Below the pieces are notes generated by a model. It saw only the letters and a program-made list of their open reading frames with translations. It was not told where the DNA came from and did not search any database. The position numbers were made by a program, and so were the translations under genes. DNA of 64,000 bases from CAWEQW01 sp963811365 (lineage in GTDB: Bacteria; Actinomycetota; Actinomycetes; Propionibacteriales; Nocardioidaceae), in assembly GCA_963811365.1 (NCBI GenBank), contig CAWEQW010000013.1:1-64000 (forward strand), written 5' to 3'. This document shows positions 1-8,127 of the stretch, piece by piece. Every line of letters starts with the position of its first letter. Position 1 is the stretch's first letter.

Positions 1-376
1 ACGGCGAGTGCGACCGCGGTCGGCGTGACGCCACGGCCGGCGTACGCCTGGTCGATCCAGTAGCCGACCTGCCCCCAGCGTGCGGACCCGCCGACGATGT
101 TGGTGACCGTGAGCTGGCCGACGAAGCGCTCGCGCACGGTGATCAGCGAACGGCAGGGCACGCCCGGTCACGGGCCTGTCGGCGAAGGTCGCCGCACCAG
201 GCCGCGGAAGGAGCGCGGCCCCGTGGTGTCCCCGGCTGGCACCGTCGCCTCCCACGGCGCGCAGCCAGTCGGCGTTGCGCCGCGCGCACCTCCTTCCAGG
301 CGGCCGCGTCGCTCATCGCCAGCGGACGCAGCCCGACGTCGCCGGCACGCAGGTCGACGTGCCAGCCCGCGCTCAG
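1..376 (-). pseudogene. RimJ/RimL-type GNAT N-acetyltransferase, partial and frameshifted
   Basis: The minus strand encodes pieces of a GNAT acetyltransferase, which would acetylate a protein N-terminus or small amine using acetyl-CoA. The pieces are an N-terminal WHVDLRAGDVGLRPL, then NADWLR, PWEATVP, GRALPF and finally RFVGQLTVTN and GQVGYWIDQAYAGRG, which is the acetyl-CoA-binding region. They lie in different frames, so at least three single-base indels fall between about 140 and 285. The 5' end abuts the moaB stop. A CTG occurs where a GTG or ATG overlapping start would be expected, so the start is uncertain. The 3' end is beyond the window. Either a decayed gene or poor sequence at this end. 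Confidence 0.6.
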
Positions 377-842
377 TGGTCGCTCCCGACGATCTGTTCC
401 GCGGCATGCCGCAGCAGCGGGAGCACGACGGCGAGCCCGTCCTTCACACCGCCCCGCGAGCCCGGGAGGTTGACGACGAACGTCCGGCCGGCGACCCCGG
501 CCAGCCCGCGGGACAGCGCTGCGGTGGGCACGCCGTGCGCGACGCCGTACGCGCGGATCGCCTCGGCGACCCGGGCACCTCGCGGTCCAGCAGCGGCCGG
601 GTCATCTCCGGGGTGAGGTCGGTGGGGGTGAGGCCCGTGCCGCCCGTGGTGATCACCGCGCGCGCGCCGGAGTCGACGGCCTCCCGGATCGCGGCAGCCA
701 CCGGTTCGCCGTCGGGCACCACGATCGGACCCGTGACGTCGAAGCCCGCCTCGGTGAGCGCGTCGGCGATGAGCGGCCCGGTGGTGTCCTCGTACACGCC
801 CGCCGCCGCCCGGTTCGAGGCGCATACGACTGTCGCCTTCAC
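373..842 (-). pseudogene. moaB: MoaB/MogA-family molybdenum cofactor protein, one frameshift
   Basis: MoaB/MogA proteins bind or adenylylate molybdopterin in molybdenum cofactor synthesis. The N-terminal part starts with a GTG at 842 and reads VKATVVCASNRAAAG, then the family motif TTGGTGLTPTDLTPE. After LLDREVPG the frame changes, and the expected continuation EAIRAYGVAHG, NLPGSRGGV, up to QIVGSDH, is in the next frame. Restoring one base near 575-580 gives a protein of about 156 residues, the usual length. The GTGA start overlaps the moaC stop, which supports the chosen start and operon structure. A single indel in an otherwise intact protein may be a sequencing error rather than real inactivation. 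Confidence 0.8.
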
Positions 843-1354
843 GGGTTCGTCTGCGATCCAGCCGGTCCGGGCCGCGCGGCGACCGCGGACGAGTCGCTCT
901 TCCCCCCGACCTTCGACACCACGTGCACGTCGCCGACCACGGTGTGCTTGTCGACGGCCTTGACCATGTCGACGACGGTCAGCGCCGCGACGGAGACCGC
1001 GGTCAGGGCCTCCATCTCCACGCCGGTGCGGTCCGTGGTGCGCACCGTGGCGGTGATCGCCACCGCGTCGTCGAGCACCTCGAGGTCGACGGTGACTGCG
1101 GAGATCGCCAGCGGGTGGCACAGCGGCACCAGCTCCGGCGTGCGCTTGGCCGCCATGATGCCCGCGACCCGGGCCACGCCGAGCGCGTCGCCCTTCGGCA
1201 CGCCCTCGCCACGCAGCAGCCGGACCACCTCCGCGCAGACCTGCACCCGGCCGGCGGCCACCGCCACCCGGTGGGTGGGCTGCTTGGCGGAGACGTCGAC
1301 CATCCGGGCCGCCCCGGCCTCGTCGACGTGCGTCAGCCGCGGCTCGTCGGCCAT
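839..1354 (-). CDS. moaC: Cyclic pyranopterin monophosphate synthase MoaC
   Basis: MoaC converts the MoaA product, 3',8-cyclo-7,8-dihydro-GTP, into cyclic pyranopterin monophosphate, the first stable molybdopterin precursor. The 171-residue protein begins MADEPRLTHVDEAG and carries the family signatures PLCHPLAI (around residues 76-83) and the GVEMEALTAVSVAALTVVDM block with the catalytic lysine region MVKAVDK. Length is normal. Its stop overlaps the moaB GTG start by the sequence GTGA, and its ATG lies one base after the moeA stop, so moeA-moaC-moaB read as one minus-strand operon. The C-terminus after VGGKS departs from the usual short tail, which may be natural variation. Confidence 0.93.
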   Translation of the reverse strand: MADEPRLTHVDEAGAARMVDVSAKQPTHRVAVAAGRVQVCAEVVRLLRGEGVPKGDALGVARVAGIMAAKRTPELVPLCHPLAISAVTVDLEVLDDAVAITATVRTTDRTGVEMEALTAVSVAALTVVDMVKAVDKHTVVGDVHVVSKVGGKSDSSAVAARPGPAGSQTNP

Positions 1355-1355
1355 C

Positions 1356-2606
1356 TCAGAAGTCCCGGTCCAGGACGAGAACCTGCACCTGCTCCCCGGC
1401 CGAGAACGACGTCGCGTCCTCGTCGGCGACGATGAGCGCGTTCGCCTCGGCGAGGTCGCCCATGAGGTGCGAGCCGTGGCCGCCGACCGGCGTCACGTGC
1501 GCGCCGCGGTGGTCGACCTCGAACAGCGCCCGGACGAACTGACGGCGCCCGGGCGATGACGAGAACCCCTTGGAGAGCAGGGCCCCGACCATCGGGCGCC
1601 GGTAGGGCAGCCGGCCCATCATCCGCCGGATGGCCGGCACGACGAAGACCTCGAAGGAGACGTACGACGACACCGGGTTGCCGGGCAGCGTGAAGATGGG
1701 CGTCGCGTCCTCGCCGACGAAGCCGAAGCCCTGCGGCTTGCCGGGCTGCATCGCCACCTCGCCGAAGGACACCGTGCCGACCTCGGACAGCACCTCCTTC
1801 ACGACGTCGTACTCGCCCTTGCTGACCCCGCCGCTGGTGACGACGACGTCGGCCCGGACCAGCTGGTCGCTCAACGCGTCGCTGAACTCCTGCGGGTCGT
1901 CGGAGACGATGCCGACGCGGTAGGCGATCGCGCCGGCGGCCCGGGCGGCCGCGGCCAGCATGTAGGAGTTCGCGTCGTAGATCGAGTCGTGTCCCAGCCC
2001 GGTGCCGGGCTCGCGCAGCTCCGAGCCGGTCGACATGATCACCACGCGCGGGCGCGGACGCGCGCGGACCTGGGCGCGGCCGACCGACGCGAGCAGGCCG
2101 AGCTGGCGAGGGCCCAGGATCGCGCCCTCCTCCAGCAGGACGTCGCCGACGCGGACGTCCTCGCCGCGCTCGCGGATGTGCCGGCCCCGCTCGGGCGCCC
2201 TGGAGATCCGCACCGACGCGACGCCCCCGTCGGTCCACTCCACCTGCACGACCGCGTCGGCGCCCTGCGGGATCGGCGCGCCGGTCATGATCTTGACCGA
2301 CGTGCCGGGCGAGAGCGCCAGGTGCCGCGACTGGCCGGCCGCGACCTCGCCCACGACCGGCAGGTGGACCGGGTGCTCGTCGCTGGCGCTCGCGACGTCG
2401 TCGAAGCAGACCGCGTAGCCGTCCATGGCCGAGTTGTCGAACGCCGGAAGGTCGATCGGCGCGGCGATGTCCTCGCACACCGGCAGGCCCAGGGCCTCGA
2501 GCAGCGGCTGGTCGTAGGGGGCCAGCGGTGACAGGGCTTCGAGCACCCGCTCGACGTGCTCGTCGACGCTGCTCAGCCGGTCACCCGGCATGAGGTAGGA
2601 AGGCAT
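1356..2606 (-). CDS. moeA: Molybdopterin molybdenumtransferase MoeA
   Basis: MoeA inserts molybdate into adenylylated molybdopterin, the last general step of molybdenum cofactor synthesis. The 416-residue protein has the expected domain order: an N-terminal region with DLPAFDNSAMDGYAV, a beta-barrel part, the MoCF-binding domain with TSGGVSKGEYD (about residue 260) and PIFTLPGNPVSSYVSFE (about 305-322), and a C-terminal domain IV. The ATG start gives the conserved MPSYLMPGDRLSSVDEH opening. It is the first gene of the moeA-moaC-moaB cluster, and its product is needed by the nitrate reductase NarG encoded 44 kb away in this window. Confidence 0.95.
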   Translation of the reverse strand: MPSYLMPGDRLSSVDEHVERVLEALSPLAPYDQPLLEALGLPVCEDIAAPIDLPAFDNSAMDGYAVCFDDVASASDEHPVHLPVVGEVAAGQSRHLALSPGTSVKIMTGAPIPQGADAVVQVEWTDGGVASVRISRAPERGRHIRERGEDVRVGDVLLEEGAILGPRQLGLLASVGRAQVRARPRPRVVIMSTGSELREPGTGLGHDSIYDANSYMLAAAARAAGAIAYRVGIVSDDPQEFSDALSDQLVRADVVVTSGGVSKGEYDVVKEVLSEVGTVSFGEVAMQPGKPQGFGFVGEDATPIFTLPGNPVSSYVSFEVFVVPAIRRMMGRLPYRRPMVGALLSKGFSSSPGRRQFVRALFEVDHRGAHVTPVGGHGSHLMGDLAEANALIVADEDATSFSAGEQVQVLVLDRDF

Positions 2607-2621
2607 TGCCCCACAGTAGCC

Positions 2622-3998
2622 TCAGCCGAGGACCGTTCCGTCCTCGACGCGGCCCGGGTGGCCCTGGTCGCCGACCACCCCGTCGCCCACCACCCGGACG
2701 TCGGCGCCGAACGTCCAGTCGCCGTTCACGACGAACGACGTGGCCTCGCGCAGCGACGGAACGCCGACCGGGAACCGCTTGTCGAACTCCGCGACCACCT
2801 TGAAGTGCCCGGGGTCGAGGTCGACGAACGGGATCGACGGCGCCTGCTGCTCGAGGACGTCGCCCTCGCCGAGGTCGTAGCAGTCCGACCGCAGCACCAG
2901 CAGGTCGTTGGTCGTCTTGACCGGCACGAACCGGGCCCGGGTCACCTCGATGGTCTGCGCGCCCTCGAACACCTCGATGGCGGCGCCCATCGCGGTCTCG
3001 ATCTGGATCACCTCGGGGCTGGTCGGGTCGGCGGGGTCGACGTGCTTGACGTTCTTGATCATCGCCAGACCGAGCACGCCGTCGCGCTCCTCGAGCACGT
3101 CGCGCATCGCGGCCAGGTCGAACCACAGGTTGTTCGTCGAGCAGTACCTGTGGCGGTCCAGGTCGCCCAGCGCCTCCTTGTCCTCCTCGAGCGTCTGGGC
3201 GGACTCGCGCAGCACGAGATGCCCGTCGCTGCGTCGCCGGGCGACGTGCCCGCCCTTGCGGTCCGACGGCGTACGACGGACCGCCTCGAGCGCGAACGGC
3301 GCACCGGAGCCGGCGAACCACCCGGCCACGCGGGCGTCCGGCACCGCCCCGAGGTTGTCGGAGTTCGACACGAACACCTGCGTGTACCCGGCCTCGAGGA
3401 GGGTGTCCACCAGACCGCTGCCCCGCAGCGCGGTGTAGAGGTCGCCGTGGCCGGGCGGGCACCACTCGAGGTCGGGGTCCTTCTCCCAGGTGACGGGCGT
3501 GAGGTCGTCGGCGCGGAGCTTCGGCTCCTTGTTCTGCATCAGCTCGAGCGGGAGCCCCTGCACGGGCAGGTCGGGGTAGCGCTCCAGGGCGGCGAGCGTC
3601 TCGCGCGAGGTGCGGAAGCTGTTCAGGAACATCAGCGGCAGCGGGGCGTCGTAGGCCTCCCGGAGCGCGAGAACCTGGCGCGCGATCACGTCGAGGAAGG
3701 TCAGCCCGCCACGGACCTCCAGAAGGGACTTGGCCCGGTCCATGCCCATCGAGGTGCCCAGTCCGCCGTTCAGCTTGACCACCGCGGTGCGGCGGATCGC
3801 CTCGCTCGCGGCGTCGTCGGTGACGTCCGCGTCGGCGAGCGAGTCGATCTCGATCGGCTCGATGCTCGACTCGGGAACCATCCCGGTCTCGCCGCTCTCC
3901 ACGAGCCGGTAGTAGTGCGTGAACACCTCGATCGCCGTCCGGTCCACACCGGCATCGGCCATCTTCGCGCGGGCAGCCTCGAGTCCTTGGTCGCTCAT
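2622..3998 (-). CDS. UTP--glucose-1-phosphate uridylyltransferase (UDPGP family)
   Basis: This enzyme makes UDP-glucose from UTP and glucose-1-phosphate, for cell-wall glycans and trehalose or glycogen chemistry. The 458-residue protein belongs to the long eukaryotic-type UDPGP family rather than the short bacterial GalU type: it shows the nucleotide loop LNGGLGTSMGMDRAKSL (about residues 75-91), MFLNSFRTS, and LPVQGLPLELMQNKEPK. It shows no frame break. It starts only 37 bp from the divergent 5-formyl-THF cyclo-ligase gene and ends 15 bp before moeA. The order moeA, pyrophosphorylase, cyclo-ligase also occurs in mycobacteria, although there the enzyme is annotated galU. Substrate specificity is family inference. 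Confidence 0.88.
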   Translation of the reverse strand: MSDQGLEAARAKMADAGVDRTAIEVFTHYYRLVESGETGMVPESSIEPIEIDSLADADVTDDAASEAIRRTAVVKLNGGLGTSMGMDRAKSLLEVRGGLTFLDVIARQVLALREAYDAPLPLMFLNSFRTSRETLAALERYPDLPVQGLPLELMQNKEPKLRADDLTPVTWEKDPDLEWCPPGHGDLYTALRGSGLVDTLLEAGYTQVFVSNSDNLGAVPDARVAGWFAGSGAPFALEAVRRTPSDRKGGHVARRRSDGHLVLRESAQTLEEDKEALGDLDRHRYCSTNNLWFDLAAMRDVLEERDGVLGLAMIKNVKHVDPADPTSPEVIQIETAMGAAIEVFEGAQTIEVTRARFVPVKTTNDLLVLRSDCYDLGEGDVLEQQAPSIPFVDLDPGHFKVVAEFDKRFPVGVPSLREATSFVVNGDWTFGADVRVVGDGVVGDQGHPGRVEDGTVLG

Positions 3999-4035
3999 GG
4001 CCCGATGCTATGACGTGGCGACTAAGGTCGCCTCC

Positions 4036-4635
4036 GTGGACCCAGACCAAGCCGTTCGCGCCCGCAAGACGGCGCTGCGCGACCAGTTGTCGACCGCCCG
4101 GCGCCGCCGCTCGCTCGCCGAGGTTCCCGAGGACGCGGTCGCGCTGGCAGAGCACCTGCTCGGCAGCGCGCCGGTGCGCCGCGCGGCGACCGTGGCCGCG
4201 TACGTCTCGATCGGCAAGGAGCCGGGCACCGGCCCCCTCATCGAGCGGCTCGCGCAGTCGGGCCGGCGGGTGATCCTCCCGGTCGTGCTGCCGGACCTCG
4301 ACCTGGACTGGGCGACGTACACGGGCCCGGACACGCTGGCCGCCTCGCGTGGCCTCCTGGAGCCGACGGCGCCGCGTCTGGGCGTGGACGCCGTCGCGGG
4401 CGCCGACGTCGTCCTGGTGCCGGGCGTGGCCGTCGACCGCAGCGGCATGCGGCTGGGGCGCGGGGGCGGCTGCTACGACCGGGCTCTCGGCCGGGTCCCG
4501 GTCGGCACCTTCGTGTGCGCCCTGCTGTACGACGACGAGGTGGTCGACGAGGTGCCCGCCGACGCCCACGACCGCCCGGTCACCGCCGTCGTCACGCCGG
4601 GCGGCGGCGTCAGGAGTCTCCCGGCACCAAGGTGA
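4036..4635 (+). CDS. 5-formyltetrahydrofolate cyclo-ligase
   Basis: The enzyme uses ATP to convert 5-formyl-THF into 5,10-methenyl-THF and so rescues folate trapped in the formyl form. The 199-residue protein, from the GTG at 4036 (VDPDQAVRARKTALRDQL), has the N-terminal basic helix, the substrate loop GKEPGTGPL, and the ATP-binding signature GMRLGRGGGCYDRAL near residues 138-152. The open frame continues upstream, but that would cross the divergent promoter region, so the GTG is preferred. Its 3' end overlaps the convergent penicillin-acylase gene by 26 bp, so the two mRNAs would be complementary at their ends. Confidence 0.9.
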   Translation: MDPDQAVRARKTALRDQLSTARRRRSLAEVPEDAVALAEHLLGSAPVRRAATVAAYVSIGKEPGTGPLIERLAQSGRRVILPVVLPDLDLDWATYTGPDTLAASRGLLEPTAPRLGVDAVAGADVVLVPGVAVDRSGMRLGRGGGCYDRALGRVPVGTFVCALLYDDEVVDEVPADAHDRPVTAVVTPGGGVRSLPAPR

Positions 4636-7216
4636 GCGTGTCGGCGCCGGCGTCGCGGACCGCCCTCGCGGAGAACGGCCACGACAGGGTGCCCCCGTCG
4701 ACCCAGAGGCGTGTCTGGTCGGTGTAGTGGCTGTCGAAGGCGTGCCCCGAGGCCCCGGTCAGGTTCACCCAGCGCGACGCGTCGAGGTCCGCGAGCGAGA
4801 CCACCATCCGCATCGAGGGCGCCCAGGTGACGTCGTAGCCGCCCGAGGCGGCGTTCCAGGACGTCGCGTCCACTGTGCTGGCGCTTCCACCGACCTGGTA
4901 GCCGCCGCGGTTGAACAGCCAGCGCACCAGCCCGACGTCGGACTGTCCGACGGTCTGGTTCTCGAGGCTCAGCTGGTGCTGGTGGCCCCAGGTCCAGTCC
5001 ACGGCCCGGCGGGCCTGGCGGCGGACCAGCTCGTTGCGGGCCCGCGCCATGGCCGTGGCCAGCACGTCGTCCCGGGTCTCGACCACGCCCGTGGTGTGCA
5101 CGTTGTCCCACCAGGGGTTGCCGGGCCTGTGCAGCAGCCGGCTGAGCACGGCGAACCAGCGGCTGTCACCGTCGGGCCAGACCGACCGCGGCAGCTGGTC
5201 GTGGAAGGTCAGCGCCAGGACGTTCCTGTACACCGCGTTGAAGTACGCGGCCGCGGCCGAGCCGGGCGGCTGCGAGTAGTCCCAGCCCTGGAGCAGCCGC
5301 TGTCCCGCCGCGACGTACCCGGACGGCAGGAGCACCCGCTCCAGGTAGGGCACGAGGACCGGCGCGAGGCCGTTGCGGGTGTCGAGCTGGAAGGTCGCCA
5401 TGTCCTGCGGGCTGAGCCGCCGCCTGCCGTGCAGCAGGTCGACGATCCGCTGGCTGCGGTAGCCGTAGTCCCACGAGTCGCCGAGGTGGTAGGGGTACCC
5501 CCGCCCGACGACGGCCTGGTTGGCGGTGACGACGTAGCCGTCCTTCGGGTCGAGCACGCTGGGCAGCGCGTCGAACGGCACGAACCGACCGGTCCAGTCG
5601 TCCGAGGGCAGCCAGCCCTGCGCCGGGTAGTCGCCGGTGTTCCCGGTCTTCCGGATCGGGATCATCCCCGGCGCCTGGTAGCCGATGTGGCCGGCGCGGT
5701 CGGCGTAGGTGAGGTTCTGCGCGGGCACCGCGAAGTCGCGCGCGGCGGTGCGGAACTGGTCCCAGTCGGTCGCGCGGTCCATCTCGAACAGCGCGTCGGC
5801 GGTCTTCGAGGGGACCAGGCCGGTCCAGGCGAGCGCCACGGCGTACCCGTTCCCGCGCAGAGGGGCGCCGGGCTCGACGGGGGCGTCGGCGCCGACCGTG
5901 CTCAGCTCGGAGGACACGTCGGACAGCAGCGGACCGTGCCGGGTGCTGCGCACGGTGAACCGGAACGGCTTGTCCTCGCCGGCGATGTCGATGCTCTCGC
6001 GGCGGGTGTGCAGCGGCACCCAGTGACCGCCGTACAGCGCGGAGTCGCCCCGCACCTTCTCGAGGTAGAGGTCGGTGACGTCGGGCCCCAGGTTCGTGAA
6101 CCCCCAGGCGATCTGCTGGTTGTGCCCGATCACCACCCCGGGCAGGCCGGCGAAGGTGAACCCGGTGACGTCGTACGGGCAGCCGGCGGTGAGCCTCCGA
6201 CAGTGCAGGCCCATCTGGTACCAGACGCCCGGCATGGACACGCCGAGGTGCGGGTCGTTGGCCAGGATCGGCTTGCCGGTGGTGGAGTGGGCGCCGTCGA
6301 CCACCCAGGAGTTGCTGCCCACGCCGCTGCCGTGGCCCAGTGGCTGCGGCATCGCCCGGAGCCCGCGACCGACCCGGGCGAGCGCCTGCAGCTCGGACGC
6401 CGACAGCGGCGGCCGCACCGGGTTGCGGCTCCCGGGGCGGCTGGCGTCCTGCTCGTAGACGCCGTCCACCACCGCACCCTGGTTCACGATCGGCTGGTGC
6501 CGGGCGTACGGGTACGGCGGGTAGAGCTCGGCGATCTCCTCCGGGGTGAGCCGGGGGGTGGCGAGCGCCCGGGCGATCTCGTCGTCGACGTTGCCGCGCA
6601 GGTCCCACGCCATCGCCTTGAGCCACGACAGCGAGTCGACCGGCGTCCAGTCCTCCGGGCTGTAGTCGAGGCCACCGGCGGTCAGGACGGTGTACTCCAG
6701 GGACATCTCGGAGGTCGTGTGGCTGTGCAGGTACGCGTTCACTCCCGAGCTGAACGCCTCGAGGTAGCGGACCGTCTTCGAGTCGAGCAGCGACAGCTCC
6801 TTCTGCGCGACCCGCCGCCAGCCCATGGTGCGCACGTAGAGGTCGCTGTGCACCGCGTCCCGGCCGAGCATCTCCGAGAGCCGGCCCGCGGTGAGGTGCC
6901 GCCGGACGTCCATCTCGAAGAACCGGTCCTGCGCCTGCACGTAGCCCTGGGCGTAGAACAGGTCGTGGGCGCTGTCGGCGTAGATCTGCGGGATGCCGTT
7001 GTGGTCGCGCACCACGCTGACGCGCGCCCCGAGGCCCGGTACGCCGATCCGGCCGTCGGTCTGCGGGAACGGCCGGCGCACCAGCACGACCCCGGCCACC
7101 AGGGCGGCCACGACGGCCAGCGCGACGGCCACCGCGACGTACGTCGCCCAGCGCCCGGCGCGGGGCCAGGTGCTGAACGGTCGACGATCCGTCGCGGGCT
7201 GCGGCACGCCGGACAT
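4610..7216 (-). CDS. Penicillin acylase family protein (Ntn hydrolase)
   Basis: Members of this N-terminal-nucleophile family hydrolyse amide bonds of acyl-homoserine lactones, beta-lactam side chains or acyl amino acids after self-cleavage. The 868-residue precursor has a membrane anchor or uncleaved signal at about residues 24-47, the alpha-chain motif RDHNGIPQIYA, a linker of about 30 residues, and the self-cleavage site GVGSNSWVV. The new N-terminal nucleophile would be Ser301, followed by the beta-chain motifs ANDPHLGVSMPGVWYQ and GHNQQIAWGFTN. It is likely anchored outside the membrane. The substrate cannot be told from sequence. No operon partner; it faces the FmdB gene divergently. 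Confidence 0.9.
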   Translation of the reverse strand: MSGVPQPATDRRPFSTWPRAGRWATYVAVAVALAVVAALVAGVVLVRRPFPQTDGRIGVPGLGARVSVVRDHNGIPQIYADSAHDLFYAQGYVQAQDRFFEMDVRRHLTAGRLSEMLGRDAVHSDLYVRTMGWRRVAQKELSLLDSKTVRYLEAFSSGVNAYLHSHTTSEMSLEYTVLTAGGLDYSPEDWTPVDSLSWLKAMAWDLRGNVDDEIARALATPRLTPEEIAELYPPYPYARHQPIVNQGAVVDGVYEQDASRPGSRNPVRPPLSASELQALARVGRGLRAMPQPLGHGSGVGSNSWVVDGAHSTTGKPILANDPHLGVSMPGVWYQMGLHCRRLTAGCPYDVTGFTFAGLPGVVIGHNQQIAWGFTNLGPDVTDLYLEKVRGDSALYGGHWVPLHTRRESIDIAGEDKPFRFTVRSTRHGPLLSDVSSELSTVGADAPVEPGAPLRGNGYAVALAWTGLVPSKTADALFEMDRATDWDQFRTAARDFAVPAQNLTYADRAGHIGYQAPGMIPIRKTGNTGDYPAQGWLPSDDWTGRFVPFDALPSVLDPKDGYVVTANQAVVGRGYPYHLGDSWDYGYRSQRIVDLLHGRRRLSPQDMATFQLDTRNGLAPVLVPYLERVLLPSGYVAAGQRLLQGWDYSQPPGSAAAAYFNAVYRNVLALTFHDQLPRSVWPDGDSRWFAVLSRLLHRPGNPWWDNVHTTGVVETRDDVLATAMARARNELVRRQARRAVDWTWGHQHQLSLENQTVGQSDVGLVRWLFNRGGYQVGGSASTVDATSWNAASGGYDVTWAPSMRMVVSLADLDASRWVNLTGASGHAFDSHYTDQTRLWVDGGTLSWPFSARAVRDAGADTLTLVPGDS

Positions 7217-7286
7217 TCTGCCCGGCGTCCCGCTCCGGCCTTGCGGCGCCCGAGGGGAACAGATCGGCCGTCGGCCGGGTTCCGGC

Positions 7287-7318
7287 TATGATTGGCACTC
7301 GGAAACGGCGAGTGCCAG
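7287..7318 (+). promoter_or_regulatory. CIRCE-like HrcA operator with overlapping -10 (TATGAT)
   Basis: A perfect 8-bp inverted repeat TGGCACTC / GAGTGCCA with a nine-base spacer (arms TTGGCACTC at 7292-7300 and GAGTGCCAG at 7310-7318) matches the CIRCE layout TTAGCACTC-N9-GAGTGCTAA recognised by the heat-shock repressor HrcA. It is preceded directly by TATGAT at 7287-7292, a good -10 hexamer, so a bound repressor would cover the transcription start. No clear -35 is seen. It lies 25 bp upstream of the FmdB/Ruc-type start codon. The M. tuberculosis homologue Rv0991c is reported to be under HrcA control, which supports the assignment. Confidence 0.75.
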
Positions 7319-7342
7319 CGCCGAGCGAGCCATGGAGGTCCG

Positions 7343-7660
7343 GTGCCCACCTACCAGTACGCCTGCACCAGCTGCGGGCATGCCTTCGAGCAGGTCCAGA
7401 GCTTCAGCGACGACGCGCTGACGGTCTGCCCCGAGTGCGAGGGTCGGCTGCGCAAGGTGTTCAACGCCGTGGGCGTCGTGTTCAAGGGCTCCGGCTTCTA
7501 CCGCACCGACAGCCGCAAGGACGCCGGCGCCGTCCCGGCCGCGACGTCCTCGGGCGACTCCACGAGCACGTCCGGCTCGAGCAGCGAGCAGCCGGGCTCC
7601 ACGACAAAGGCCTCCACCACCAAGGCCCCCACCAAGGCCGACTCCTCCAGCGCTGCCTGA
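7343..7660 (+). CDS. FmdB-family zinc ribbon protein, Ruc (Rv0991c)-like chaperone
   Basis: The 105-residue protein starts at a GTG (VPTYQYACTSCGHAF) with GGAGG about five bases upstream. It has an N-terminal zinc ribbon with two CxxC pairs (CTSC and CPEC) and the conserved KVFNAVGVVFKGSGFYRTDS, then a disordered Ser/Thr-rich tail of about 45 residues. This is the architecture of mycobacterial Rv0991c (Ruc), a redox-regulated chaperone that holds unfolding proteins when the zinc cysteines oxidise. The CIRCE-like operator upstream and the mscL/cyclo-ligase neighbourhood agree with that identity. Chaperone activity is inferred from the homologue. Confidence 0.87.
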   Translation: MPTYQYACTSCGHAFEQVQSFSDDALTVCPECEGRLRKVFNAVGVVFKGSGFYRTDSRKDAGAVPAATSSGDSTSTSGSSSEQPGSTTKASTTKAPTKADSSSAA

Positions 7661-7681
7661 TCTCGCGGGGCCCGTGACGGC

Positions 7682-8065
7682 TCAGGGCTGGTTCGTGGTC
7701 CGCCCCTCCGAGAGCAGGTCCCGGATCTGGGTGAGCACGGTGACCTCCTCCGACGGCGGCGTCGGCTCCTGACCCCTCGCGCGGCGCTCCTGCAGCTTGA
7801 TGTAGGGCACCATCACGAGGAAGTAGACGACCGCAGCCAGGACCAGGAACGTCAGCAGCGCGGTCAGCCAGGCACCGACCGGCAGCTTCCACGGCTGGTA
7901 GTCGTTGAAGTTCGGCTGCTGGCCGCCGCTGGCCTTGGCGATCAGCGACATCAGCAGGTTGACGGTGGCGGTGACCACGGTGGCGAACGCGGTGCCCATC
8001 ACGAAGGCGACGGCGAGCTCGATCAGGTTGCCGCGCATGATGAACTCTTTGAATCCCTTGAGCAT
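7682..8065 (-). CDS. mscL: Large-conductance mechanosensitive channel MscL
   Basis: MscL opens under membrane tension to release solutes during hypo-osmotic shock. The 127-residue protein begins MLKGFKEFIMRGNLIELAVAF, which contains the amphipathic N-terminal helix and the glycine/alanine-rich pore-lining TM1. TM2 is at about residues 66-90 (ALLTFLVLAAVVYFLVMV), and a charged cytoplasmic helix follows (VLTQIRDLLSE). Length and topology fit the family. It is convergent with the FmdB-type gene, with 21 bp between the stops. Confidence 0.95.
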   Translation of the reverse strand: MLKGFKEFIMRGNLIELAVAFVMGTAFATVVTATVNLLMSLIAKASGGQQPNFNDYQPWKLPVGAWLTALLTFLVLAAVVYFLVMVPYIKLQERRARGQEPTPPSEEVTVLTQIRDLLSEGRTTNQP

Positions 8066-8127
8066 GGTCTCCTCCGAAGCGCTCGGGCGCCCCTCCGACC
8101 CGGTGCGGGGAGAGGGCGGACAGCACG

